Positions 23,263-31,170 of a DNA stretch of 35,467 nucleotides are shown here, one piece after another. Both the position numbers and the translations under genes were made by a program. Position 1 is the first letter of the stretch, and the number at the start of each line of letters is the position of its first letter. This DNA is from Bacteroidota bacterium (GTDB lineage Bacteria; Bacteroidota; Bacteroidia; Chitinophagales; Chitinophagaceae). The stretch spans positions 1 to 35,467 of the forward strand of contig JABDFS010000026.1 in the NCBI GenBank assembly GCA_013286425.1. Direction: 5' to 3'. The notes beneath the pieces were generated by a model. The model saw only the letters and a program-made list of their open reading frames with translations, ran no database searches and was not told the origin of the DNA.

Positions 23263-24342
23263 TTATTTTAAAAAGATTTGTGTTATAGGTTGCATGACAG
23301 GATGATCAGGTTTAAAATCAAAACCCAACAATGCAGCAAATGTTGTTGCAAGCTGGCGTTGATATAAAACATCCGTGTTTGTTATTTCACCTGATTGCTT
23401 TGTATCGGGGCCGATCGCTGCTATCCATATTTGTCCCGAACCTGCAGTGCTGCTTCCATGGGTTGTCCATTCATCTTTAACAACATCACCTCTTCCATGA
23501 TCGCAGGTAACTATCAATGTTGTTTTGTCTTTATATTCAGGCATACTCTGCAGTAGCTTCCACAGATCAGCTATCATACCATCTTCTGCATGTGCACTTT
23601 TCAAATACTGATCATATAACCCTTCATGCGCAAAATCATCTGTTTCATCAAAAGCAATGTATAATACTTTAGGTTTATAGGCTTTTAAATATTCGCGCGA
23701 AGCGAAATAAGTAAGCAGGTCTGGCCGCAGGCCAAGCGGATCAGATGATAACGATTGCATATCATTTATAAGCTGCAATTGCGTGTTATTAAACTGCAAA
23801 GCATCATTATCTGAATTAACATAGATATTACTGCGCCATTTATTCAATATGTAGGGAAAGCAATCCCATGATGCAAATGCTGCTACTTTTCCTTCATAGC
23901 CTTTTTGTTTATTGATGAACTCCAGCACATTTACATTTTTATTCCGGATAGTATCGTTTGAGTTGACTGTTGTATCAGGATAACCGGTAAATATTTCATT
24001 ATAACCCGGGTAAGAAAACCAATAAGGATTTGCCGTATTTACTTCACTGCCTTTTGTTCTGTTGCCATATAATTGCCCGCGGCTTTCAACTGTTGTCCAT
24101 AAAAAGGGAAAGAGTTTTTTTCTGCGTTCATTAATATCATCACTCCAGAAATTTTTTATGATCCCGTCAGAATCATTCGTAAATTTTTTATTAACGATGA
24201 TAGCAGGATCAACACCTTTAAAAACTTCCTGCCAGCGCATTCCATCTAATGTAACAATTACAAGGTTTTCGGTTTTATGCTGAGCAGAAACTATTTGAAC
24301 GATCATTAAAAAAACTAAAACTGTAAAGCTTGTTTTTTTCAT
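23263..24342 (-). CDS. periplasmic alkaline-phosphatase-superfamily hydrolase (NPP/PhnA-like)
   Basis: 359 residues with a signal peptide ending at IVSA (residue 20). Two-metal site residues of the nucleotide-pyrophosphatase branch are visible: TLDGMRW (Asp33), candidate nucleophile Ser110 in FSYPGYNEIFTGYP, DETDDFAH (Asp235, His239), CDHGRG (Asp281, His282) and THGSS (His295). The family includes phosphodiesterases, phosphonate monoester hydrolases and phosphonoacetate hydrolase. Export plus its place between SusD and the C-P cleaving enzymes suggest that it releases a phosphonate or phosphate head group from an imported ester, for example from phosphonolipid or glycan decoration. It starts 70 bases after susD, past a hairpin. 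Confidence 0.78.
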   Translation of the reverse strand: MKKTSFTVLVFLMIVQIVSAQHKTENLVIVTLDGMRWQEVFKGVDPAIIVNKKFTNDSDGIIKNFWSDDINERRKKLFPFLWTTVESRGQLYGNRTKGSEVNTANPYWFSYPGYNEIFTGYPDTTVNSNDTIRNKNVNVLEFINKQKGYEGKVAAFASWDCFPYILNKWRSNIYVNSDNDALQFNNTQLQLINDMQSLSSDPLGLRPDLLTYFASREYLKAYKPKVLYIAFDETDDFAHEGLYDQYLKSAHAEDGMIADLWKLLQSMPEYKDKTTLIVTCDHGRGDVVKDEWTTHGSSTAGSGQIWIAAIGPDTKQSGEITNTDVLYQRQLATTFAALLGFDFKPDHPVMQPITQIFLK

Positions 24343-24359
24343 TATTTAAGATTTAAAAG

Positions 24360-24385
24360 AAGCAATGCATAGACATGCATTGCTT
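24360..24385 (-). terminator. intercistronic hairpin after susD
   Basis: Perfect 11-bp arms (AAGCAATGCAT at 24360-24370 and its complement at 24375-24385) with a 4-base loop, followed on the minus strand by CTTTTAAAT. It could partly terminate transcription or protect the 3' end of the susCD message, so the downstream enzymes would be made at lower levels. Confidence 0.55.
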
Positions 24386-24412
24386 TATGCTATTTTAAAA
24401 AATACGCGCAAA

Positions 24413-25996
24413 CTATTTTAATAACCACATTGTTCCGTTAATATCATCATTGCCGCTGTATTGCGATTGCAATGCACTGTTATAATTTGTTGCATTGGCT
24501 GTTTTTTCGTTTGAAGGATATTGAAACCGCAAAGGAATTCTTTCGCTGTTTCCTGTTCCCGGGCCGGTGGTAAACGTTGGAACACCTGTTCTTCTGTATT
24601 GATAATATGCTTCCAAACCTGAATGGCGGAACATTGCTAAATATTTTTGCTGCAAAATCTGTGTAAGCCCGGTTAAATTGCTGCCTGCATATTTTACGGA
24701 TGATTGTTTATAATAAACGTTATCAAAATCAACACTTACATTTTGTGCTGAGTAAGTGGCGGTTGAACCAGGACTCCCGGATTTCAAAAAATATGCAGTA
24801 AATGTACCTGTTGCAGGTATACCATAAAAAGCCATTGAGGATTTTATGCCTGCCATGTAATACGCTTCTGCATTACCCAGCGGGCCCGATGCGATCCATC
24901 CTCGGTTAATTGCTTCTGCAATATTGAAACACATTTCAGGGTAACCAACCTGTATGCTTGGCTCGCCGGTATAAGTTTCATAATAACGATGGCGGTTGAT
25001 CAAAGAATACTGGCCGGAGTTTGTTTTCTGATACATTGTTCCCAGGTCTTCACCCGGGCTTGCACCCACAAATACACTAAAGTCTGTTGAATCCTTTCCC
25101 TTTACCAGCGCGGTTGCAGGTTCCGTTGTTACATACACTCTCGGATCTTTTAGCTGCGTTAATAAACCCACATATGTTGCTGAAGTATTATACCGCAATG
25201 CATCGAAGCCGAAATTGCCGGGGTTCATCGGGTATTCATTTGTAGGATATAAAAATGTGTATTGCAGGTTATCATCAGCACTTAACATTACAGGATATTT
25301 AGACGGGTTGTTTACAATTGATGCAAACTGCGATTTAACGTTAAGGTCTGCATCGTCTGCCTGTTTGCTTAGTTCAATCAGCAAACGCAACCTGAATGTG
25401 TTTACAACTTTTTGCCATTTTGAAATATCATTATCAAAATAAATATCTGCTTTAAGTGTATTATCCTGATCAGCAACTAAAGCTGTCAACTCTGTGTTCG
25501 CGCTGTCTAACCAAGCGAAAGCCTTTTGAAAAACTGTTTTTTGGGGATCGTATGTTGGCGTAAGATTACTTGTTCCGGCTAAAGCTTCTGTCATTGGAAT
25601 ATCGCCCATTTCCAAACTCATCTTACTAAATAAATATGCTTTAAAGAAATAAGCCAAAGCATTGTACACATTACCTGTAGGCAAGCCAACTGCTGTTGCT
25701 TCTTCATCCATTTTTACAACGTTGGTCAAAATGCTATACCAGTCATCACCCGGTCCAAAATCGTATCGGTTGTTACCATAATAATCATAATCGCAACAGT
25801 AATACTGTCCCCATCTTTCTTTCATTGAGTAAGGCGGTTCGAAAATATCATTTTCAACTCCGTTTAATAATAATGATGACGGAACGTTTGTAGGTTTATT
25901 CTCATTCACAGATAAACTGTCAAAACTTTTTTTACAGCCTGCCGATATAATTGCAGCAAGCAGGCAGCCTGTAAATATTCTGAATACACTTTTCAT
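24413..25996 (-). CDS. SusD/RagB-family outer-membrane nutrient-binding lipoprotein
   Basis: 527 residues. The lipoprotein signal ends ISAGC (Cys21) followed by KKSFD. The helical SusD fold is shown by the N-terminal SLLLNGVEN, NALAYFFKAYLFSKMSLEMGD with its TPR-like helices, and the C-terminal ILQQKYLAMF and EAYYQYRRTG typical of SusD-like_2/RagB members. It sits 19 bases after susC, the standard order. It is the surface lid that captures ligand for the SusC channel. An unusual aromatic and acidic stretch with a Cys pair (YYCCDYDYYGNNRYDFGPG) near 65-85 may help form the ligand site. With phosphonate enzymes downstream, the ligand may be an organophosphonate rather than a glycan; that is inference. 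Confidence 0.88.
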   Translation of the reverse strand: MKSVFRIFTGCLLAAIISAGCKKSFDSLSVNENKPTNVPSSLLLNGVENDIFEPPYSMKERWGQYYCCDYDYYGNNRYDFGPGDDWYSILTNVVKMDEEATAVGLPTGNVYNALAYFFKAYLFSKMSLEMGDIPMTEALAGTSNLTPTYDPQKTVFQKAFAWLDSANTELTALVADQDNTLKADIYFDNDISKWQKVVNTFRLRLLIELSKQADDADLNVKSQFASIVNNPSKYPVMLSADDNLQYTFLYPTNEYPMNPGNFGFDALRYNTSATYVGLLTQLKDPRVYVTTEPATALVKGKDSTDFSVFVGASPGEDLGTMYQKTNSGQYSLINRHRYYETYTGEPSIQVGYPEMCFNIAEAINRGWIASGPLGNAEAYYMAGIKSSMAFYGIPATGTFTAYFLKSGSPGSTATYSAQNVSVDFDNVYYKQSSVKYAGSNLTGLTQILQQKYLAMFRHSGLEAYYQYRRTGVPTFTTGPGTGNSERIPLRFQYPSNEKTANATNYNSALQSQYSGNDDINGTMWLLK

Positions 25997-26015
25997 AGTG
26001 ATTAATATTTTTTAT

Positions 26016-29000
26016 TTAGAATACGATGTTTAAATTAACTCCATACCTGCGTGTAGTTGGCGTTTGCAGCACGGTTGATGTTGTTGCATAATTGTATTGA
26101 TCAAGATCAACATCTTTAAAACGCGGGTCTTTGTAGAAATAGATCAGGTTACGGGCAACGAGGGTAATATCAACTTTGCTGATAAAACTTCCTTTCAACA
26201 TAGATGCCGGTAAACTATAGCCCAGTGTTACTTCACGCAATGATGCAAATGTTTTACTCATAAGATTTGATTCGTTCGTGTTGTAATAATCACTCACGTA
26301 TTGCTGCACCAGTGCAGTATGTGCGTTTGGCGAAAATTTAAGGTCGTCATAATTTAAAATGGCTCCTGTTTGTGCATCATAATTTATAGGCACTCCGTTT
26401 GAAACTATTACACCCTGGCCAACATAAGAACCATGCCATGAAGTATCGCCTGCATGTGAATTATCATCTGATCTTGATACACCAAATGCGCCTTCATCTG
26501 TTTCTATATTTCTGCCACCGCGCATTGTTTTTAAGTGCATATAATCTGTAGTTACACCACCAACATTTCCATCAAACTGTAAACCAAGTGTAAATTGTTT
26601 ATAGCTGATTTTATTATAAATACTCCATTGAAAATCTCCATTCATATTTCCTAAAAATTGCGGAGAAGGATTAACCAATGGCAAACCTGAATTATCGAAT
26701 ACAATTTTACCGTCTGTTGTTTTTACAAATGCAGATCCATAATATTTATCAACACGGTCACCGACCTTTGCTGCAGGATTACTTAATTCCCCATTGGTGT
26801 ATACTGCATATGTAGATTGTCCGGGAGGTAATTCAACAAAAACATCCTTGAAAGTTGACCAATTGACTAATACATCCCATTTGAAATCTCTTTTTTGTAT
26901 TGGTGTTCCTGTTAAAGAAAGTTCATATCCTGTCTTCCTTGTTTTTAAGGCGTTAAGTGTGTAAGTGCTGTAACCTGAAGTTGTTGAAATTGCATTCGAT
27001 AAAATTAGCGGCCCATCTATGTACTGAAAGGCAGTTGCACTTAAACCCAACCTGTTCTTAAGAAAGTTTATATCAAATCCTTCTTCATAATTCACGCGGT
27101 TTAAAGGTTTGATATTAGGATCGATTATGTTGGTTGTTGAATAAGCTGCTGTCTGATTGTTATATGGTTTGCTTGTTGAATAAACAGACGATAAAGAATA
27201 ATCAGGGCCGCCGTAGGGTGATGCATAATTATCACCATAACCTAAAGGATAATCGAACAGGGATGTGCCTGAAGGGTTTTCTCCAAATGCTGTAATAGTA
27301 GTAAATGGTGTTGCACCAATTGTTGCTGAAGTAGCATCGCTATGCACTGCTGCGTAAGAACCTCTCAGCTTTAAAAAAGATATAAACTCAGGTAGTTTTA
27401 AATAATCTGAAAGTGGTGCAGCAACTGAAACGCTTGGATAAAAATAGCTGTCATGATTAGGAGGCAAAGCAGACGATTTATCAACCCTTCCTGTAACAGA
27501 CAAAGTAGCATACTTGCCAAATGTTGCATCCAAAGAATAATATGCACTATACACGCGCATTGAGGATTGAAAACTGGTTGACTGCAATGGATTCAATGAA
27601 TTACTGAATGTATATAATTCAGGTATCGTTAAGTAATCTGTGGAAGTCCAGTTTGAGTTGTAGTTGAAAATTCTTAAGCTTGCGCCAACTAAACCTGACA
27701 GGTTCACAAAGTTTCCTACTTCATAATTATAGTTTAACTGCAGGTCTGAATTGCTTTCAAACAGATCGCGCCTGTCTTCACGGTAATCACCCTGGTTTCC
27801 TTCACGACCGTAAGGATGCGCTGAATAAGGCATTTCTTCATTTCTATATAAACCATAGGTAGTGATCTGTGTGCGCGGCGTTATGTTTAAGTGATTATTT
27901 ATCTTATAGTTTGCAGATATATAACCGTTAATATCTGTTTTGTAATGGCCACGTGTCCAGTCTTCCACCATAAACCACGGGTTATGATAACGCTGGTATT
28001 CTGCAAATACTGATTGCGTTCCCACTTTTCCAGGTTGCCAGATGCCCTTTATTAAGGGGTCATTTACACTCCAGTCATCGCCTGTCCAGATGGCAACATT
28101 ATATATTAAACTGTTCGGGCCATAATCAACATCAGGAAAGTTAGGCGTGTATTGCCTGTTGAAATTAATGTTTGCATTCACCGTTAGGCGGCTGCTTAAT
28201 TTATAAGAGCCATACATATTAAAGTTGGTTATGTTCAGCTCCATATTCGGGATAATGCTTTGCTGGTAAGATTGCGAAAGCGAAAACCTTAAAGTGTAAT
28301 TATCGCCCGTTGCATTCAATGCAATATTATTCGTGGTTTGAAAACCTGTTCTTAAAAAATTACCAAGGTTATTTACGCCACGTGCAGTGTATGGTGTTGG
28401 CTGAATGTGGCCAGTGTATACATAACCGCCGGGATAGGTAGTGGTAAAAGTCTGATTCGGATCGTATGTGCCATCCCATTGAGGAATATTCTGGCCTTCA
28501 AATTTTGGCCCCCAAACATCATAGTCATTATCATTCAAACCACCGCCTTTACCATCACCAAATGCATACAATTCATTCTCACCAGGGCCATAATCGTTCT
28601 GCAATCTTGGAAAAGCAAGAAAACCATTATCCCATGAATTGGTTGAGTTGAACTCTATATCAAAGCCTTTACTTCTTAATCCTTTTTTTGTAGTGATAAG
28701 AATGGCGCCGTATTGTGCGCGGCTTCCGTACAAAGCTGCAGCAGTTGGCCCTTTCAACACAGTGATGGTTTCAATATCATCAGGGCTAATATTCCAGGTA
28801 TCAGAACTGATGGGAACGCCATCAACAACGTATAATGTTATTTCATTACCGCGCAATAACACTTCAGGCTTGCGCAGCAGTTCTGCAGAAGGCCCTACAG
28901 ATAAACCTGCAATCTTTCCCTGCAAACCTGTTACAGGATTAGCATCTCTTGCCTTTACAAGATCTTCACCTTTCACCTGCTGTACTGCATAACCAACACG

Positions 29001-29360
29001 TTTCACTTCCTTCTTAACACCCAACGCAGTAACCACAACATCATTTAGTTGCTCTGTTGAAGTTGAAAGTTGAATGGTAATAAAATCAGCACTTGAAACA
29101 TTAATTGTTTGTGAACTATAACCAATAAAGCTTGTGGTTAATTTCTGGCCAACGCTGGTGTTGATCGTAAAATCCCCCTGCGCATCAGAAAGCACATTTT
29201 GTTTGCCCGACGAAATCGTCGCATTCGTTACAGGTGCTTGCGTTGTTGAGTCAACAATTTTGCCATGCAACTGAATGGTTTGTGCATTAATGTTTGAGAA
29301 GAAAAATAACAATAATAGACAACCTAAAATTGATCTTAGTTTTCGTAATGGTCGCTTCAT
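26016..29360 (-). CDS. SusC/RagA-family TonB-dependent outer-membrane transporter
   Basis: 1114 residues. A signal peptide ends at NINAQ (27), followed by a carboxypeptidase-regulatory-like beta domain (28-100, GKIVDSTTQAPVTNATI), the short SusC linker QLNDVVVTALGVKKE, a plug domain with LQGKIAGLSV and VLKGPTAAALYGSRAQYG, and a 22-strand barrel ending in the aromatic YGVNLNIVF. It uses TonB energy to import the ligand caught by the SusD partner. It is the first gene of a seven-gene minus-strand operon ending in C-P cleaving enzymes. Its upstream region is shared with a divergent D-threonine-aldolase-family gene and holds an 11-bp repeat array. Confidence 0.92.
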   Translation of the reverse strand: MKRPLRKLRSILGCLLLLFFFSNINAQTIQLHGKIVDSTTQAPVTNATISSGKQNVLSDAQGDFTINTSVGQKLTTSFIGYSSQTINVSSADFITIQLSTSTEQLNDVVVTALGVKKEVKRVGYAVQQVKGEDLVKARDANPVTGLQGKIAGLSVGPSAELLRKPEVLLRGNEITLYVVDGVPISSDTWNISPDDIETITVLKGPTAAALYGSRAQYGAILITTKKGLRSKGFDIEFNSTNSWDNGFLAFPRLQNDYGPGENELYAFGDGKGGGLNDNDYDVWGPKFEGQNIPQWDGTYDPNQTFTTTYPGGYVYTGHIQPTPYTARGVNNLGNFLRTGFQTTNNIALNATGDNYTLRFSLSQSYQQSIIPNMELNITNFNMYGSYKLSSRLTVNANINFNRQYTPNFPDVDYGPNSLIYNVAIWTGDDWSVNDPLIKGIWQPGKVGTQSVFAEYQRYHNPWFMVEDWTRGHYKTDINGYISANYKINNHLNITPRTQITTYGLYRNEEMPYSAHPYGREGNQGDYREDRRDLFESNSDLQLNYNYEVGNFVNLSGLVGASLRIFNYNSNWTSTDYLTIPELYTFSNSLNPLQSTSFQSSMRVYSAYYSLDATFGKYATLSVTGRVDKSSALPPNHDSYFYPSVSVAAPLSDYLKLPEFISFLKLRGSYAAVHSDATSATIGATPFTTITAFGENPSGTSLFDYPLGYGDNYASPYGGPDYSLSSVYSTSKPYNNQTAAYSTTNIIDPNIKPLNRVNYEEGFDINFLKNRLGLSATAFQYIDGPLILSNAISTTSGYSTYTLNALKTRKTGYELSLTGTPIQKRDFKWDVLVNWSTFKDVFVELPPGQSTYAVYTNGELSNPAAKVGDRVDKYYGSAFVKTTDGKIVFDNSGLPLVNPSPQFLGNMNGDFQWSIYNKISYKQFTLGLQFDGNVGGVTTDYMHLKTMRGGRNIETDEGAFGVSRSDDNSHAGDTSWHGSYVGQGVIVSNGVPINYDAQTGAILNYDDLKFSPNAHTALVQQYVSDYYNTNESNLMSKTFASLREVTLGYSLPASMLKGSFISKVDITLVARNLIYFYKDPRFKDVDLDQYNYATTSTVLQTPTTRRYGVNLNIVF

Positions 29361-29385
29361 AACATTTAGTTTTAGAATGAAGCGG

Positions 29386-29393
29386 CAAAACTA
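29386..29393 (-). promoter_or_regulatory. TAnnTTTG -7 box for the susC operon
   Basis: TAGTTTTG on the minus strand lies 25 bases before the susC ATG and matches the Bacteroidetes -7 consensus. A clear TTTG at the expected -33 distance is missing, so help from an activator is possible. Confidence 0.4.
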
Positions 29394-29623
29394 TTTGGGC
29401 GCTATCCAAGCGCTCTTAAGCATGAGTTAACAAATGATGAATGAATTATTAAATTTTACCCGGTAACAAAAACATAATTGAAATTTAAGATTGAGTTCAT
29501 ATGAATTGTTTAACAACACCTGTTGTGTAAAAAAACCTGCCCGCTTCCCGCCAATACTGTAAAAGATAAAAATCATTTTCTTCTTTAAGAGGAAAACAAG
29601 TGTTTAAACAAGACATTCAGGTT

Positions 29624-29729
29624 ATTTCTTCGATAAAACAACGATATAACTTCGATATAACTTCGATTCAATTGATCGAAGTTATATCGAAGTTATATCG
29701 AAGAAATATCGAAATTTTATCGAAGAAAT
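29624..29729. promoter_or_regulatory. array of nine 11-bp repeats in two opposed blocks
   Basis: Four units read toward the centre (29624-29634, 29635-29645, 29646-29656, 29657-29667; best unit ATAACTTCGAT), then a 7-base spacer TCAATTG, then five units in the opposite sense (29675-29685, 29686-29696, 29697-29707, 29708-29718, 29719-29729; ATCGAAGTTAT, with variants ATCGAAGAAAT and ATCGAAATTTT). The inner 26 bases of each side (29642-29667 and 29675-29700) are exactly complementary. The 11-base period is about one helical turn, so proteins bound to each unit would lie on one face of the DNA. No T-tract follows, and the array lies between divergent starts, so an operator is more likely than a terminator. 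Confidence 0.7.
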
Positions 29730-29822
29730 GAGCTTATTGCCGTTTTTAAAATAGAAAATCAGGTAATAAAGTTTATGAAATCGTTTTAAACGAACTTTTA
29801 GTGATGTTTGTAATTAAATTAA

Positions 29823-30929
29823 ATGCTGATGGGTTGGTATCACATAAAAAACATTGAAGAAATAGATTCTCCTGCGTTGATTGTTTATAAAGAACGTGTG
29901 CAGCAAAACATCAATTCAATTTTGAAGATGAAAGATGCTGCACATTTACGGCCGCACGTAAAAACAAATAAGATAGCAGAAGTGTGTGCAATGATGTTGA
30001 ATGCCGGCATTACAAAATTTAAATGCGCAACCATTGCTGAAGCAGAAATGCTTGGAATGATAAAAGCGCCTGATGTTTTAGTAGCATATCAGCCAACACC
30101 AACAAAGGCTAAGCGGTTGGCTAAACTTATTCAACAATACCCGGCAACACATTTTTCCTGTCTGGTAGATGATGCAGTGAATGCTGAAAATATTTCAACT
30201 GTATTTTCAGAAAGCAAACTTTGCGTTGATGTTTATATTGATATAAATGATGGAATGAACAGAACCGGCATTCGCCCGGTAAATGCTTTTGATCTTTTTG
30301 ATGAATGTGAAAGCTTTAAAGGAATAAACATTACCGGGCTTCACGTGTATGACGGCCATATCCGCGATACAAATGTTAATGAACGCAAACAAAAAACTGA
30401 TGAAGCTTTTGAAACTGTAACCGGCCTTATTGAAAAGATCGAATCATCAACCGGCAAACAATTAAAAATAGTTGCAGGCGGTTCGCCCACATTTCCGGTG
30501 CATGCGCAAAGAAATAATGTTGACTGCAGCCCGGGCACTTTTGTGTTTTGGGATTATAACTATAAATCACAATTGCCTGATGAACCATTTGAATATGCTG
30601 CACTTGTAATAACAAGAATTATTTCCATTATTGATGAACAAACTATCTGTGTTGATCTTGGCCATAAATCTGTAGCTGCAGAAAATACAATAGATAAGCG
30701 TGTGTTTTTTTTGAATGTAGAAAATGTACAGCCATCAGGCCAAAGCGAAGAACATTTGGTGTTGAATGTTGAAGATGCAACAGTTTATAACATTGGCGAT
30801 GTTCTATATGGAGTGCCATTTCATATTTGCCCTACTGTTGCTTTGTATGAACGTGCAATTGTTATTGAAAACAAAGAAGCAGTTGGTGAATGGAAGGTTA
30901 TTGCAAGAGACAGGAAAATTTCTGTTTAG
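29823..30929 (+). CDS. D-threonine aldolase-family PLP enzyme (fold type III)
   Basis: 368 residues. The N-terminal alanine-racemase-like barrel carries the PLP lysine in RPHVKTNK (Lys47), with CATIAEAEML next and VDINDGMNRTG and GLHVYDGH beyond. The C-terminal beta domain ends with the metal-site signature VPFHICPTV. The family cleaves beta-hydroxy-D-amino acids to glycine (or an amino acid) and an aldehyde with PLP and a divalent metal. Starts at 29823 or 29829 (MGWYHIKN) are possible. It is divergent from the phosphonate operon; a link is only positional, though both act on small amino compounds and can yield glycine and aldehydes. The family is clear; the substrate is unknown. Confidence 0.85.
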   Translation: MLMGWYHIKNIEEIDSPALIVYKERVQQNINSILKMKDAAHLRPHVKTNKIAEVCAMMLNAGITKFKCATIAEAEMLGMIKAPDVLVAYQPTPTKAKRLAKLIQQYPATHFSCLVDDAVNAENISTVFSESKLCVDVYIDINDGMNRTGIRPVNAFDLFDECESFKGINITGLHVYDGHIRDTNVNERKQKTDEAFETVTGLIEKIESSTGKQLKIVAGGSPTFPVHAQRNNVDCSPGTFVFWDYNYKSQLPDEPFEYAALVITRIISIIDEQTICVDLGHKSVAAENTIDKRVFFLNVENVQPSGQSEEHLVLNVEDATVYNIGDVLYGVPFHICPTVALYERAIVIENKEAVGEWKVIARDRKISV

Positions 30930-31068
30930 GTTATATTAAGAATTTTTCTACCACTGCTAAACAATTATATAAATTGCAACCGGTATACCTGCTTAAACCA
31001 ATTCGAAACAAAAATGAAAACTAACTGTAAGAACTACTTATAATTTTCTGCTTAAAATTTAATGTACA

Positions 31069-31170
31069 ATGCGTAGAAGAACTTCAACGGAATGGGTCGT
31101 TCGTATACTTATTTATGTGGTTGTTGGTTTTATTGTAGCATATCTTATCCATCAATTTAAAAGTGATTAA
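31069..31170 (+). CDS. 33-aa single-pass membrane peptide
   Basis: A short frame encodes MRRRTSTEWVVRILIYVVVG and continues to a stop, with a basic N-terminus, one transmembrane helix of about 20 residues and a polar tail. Its stop codon overlaps the ATG of the next gene by one base (TAATG), which argues for a real, translationally coupled gene despite its size. The function is unknown; positive-inside charges predict a periplasmic C-terminus. Confidence 0.6.
   Translation: MRRRTSTEWVVRILIYVVVGFIVAYLIHQFKSD

Larger units (their letters stand above)
29361..29822. other. divergent intergenic region between susC and the D-TA gene
   Basis: 462 bases without an ORF of note. It contains the 11-bp repeat array (29624-29729), a -7-like box for susC (29386-29393), a small palindrome ACAACA-CC-TGTTGT (29513-29526) and a 13-bp palindrome TCGTTTTAAACGA (29781-29793) 30 bases before the D-TA start. 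It is likely to be the regulatory region for both transcription units. Confidence 0.6.

Noticed and set aside
19474-29360. Glycan polysaccharide-utilisation locus
   Set aside because: The operon has no glycoside hydrolase, lyase, carbohydrate esterase or sulfatase-type maturation signature; all intracellular enzymes belong to phosphonate families.
26016-29360. Several plus-strand ORFs of 60-117 codons inside susC
   Set aside because: They are antisense shadows of a well-conserved 1114-residue TonB-dependent transporter and resemble no known protein.
29624-29729. CRISPR array or intrinsic terminator
   Set aside because: Units are contiguous 11-mers without spacers, no cas genes are present, the block inverts at its centre, and no T-tract follows the long dyad, which lies between divergent gene starts.
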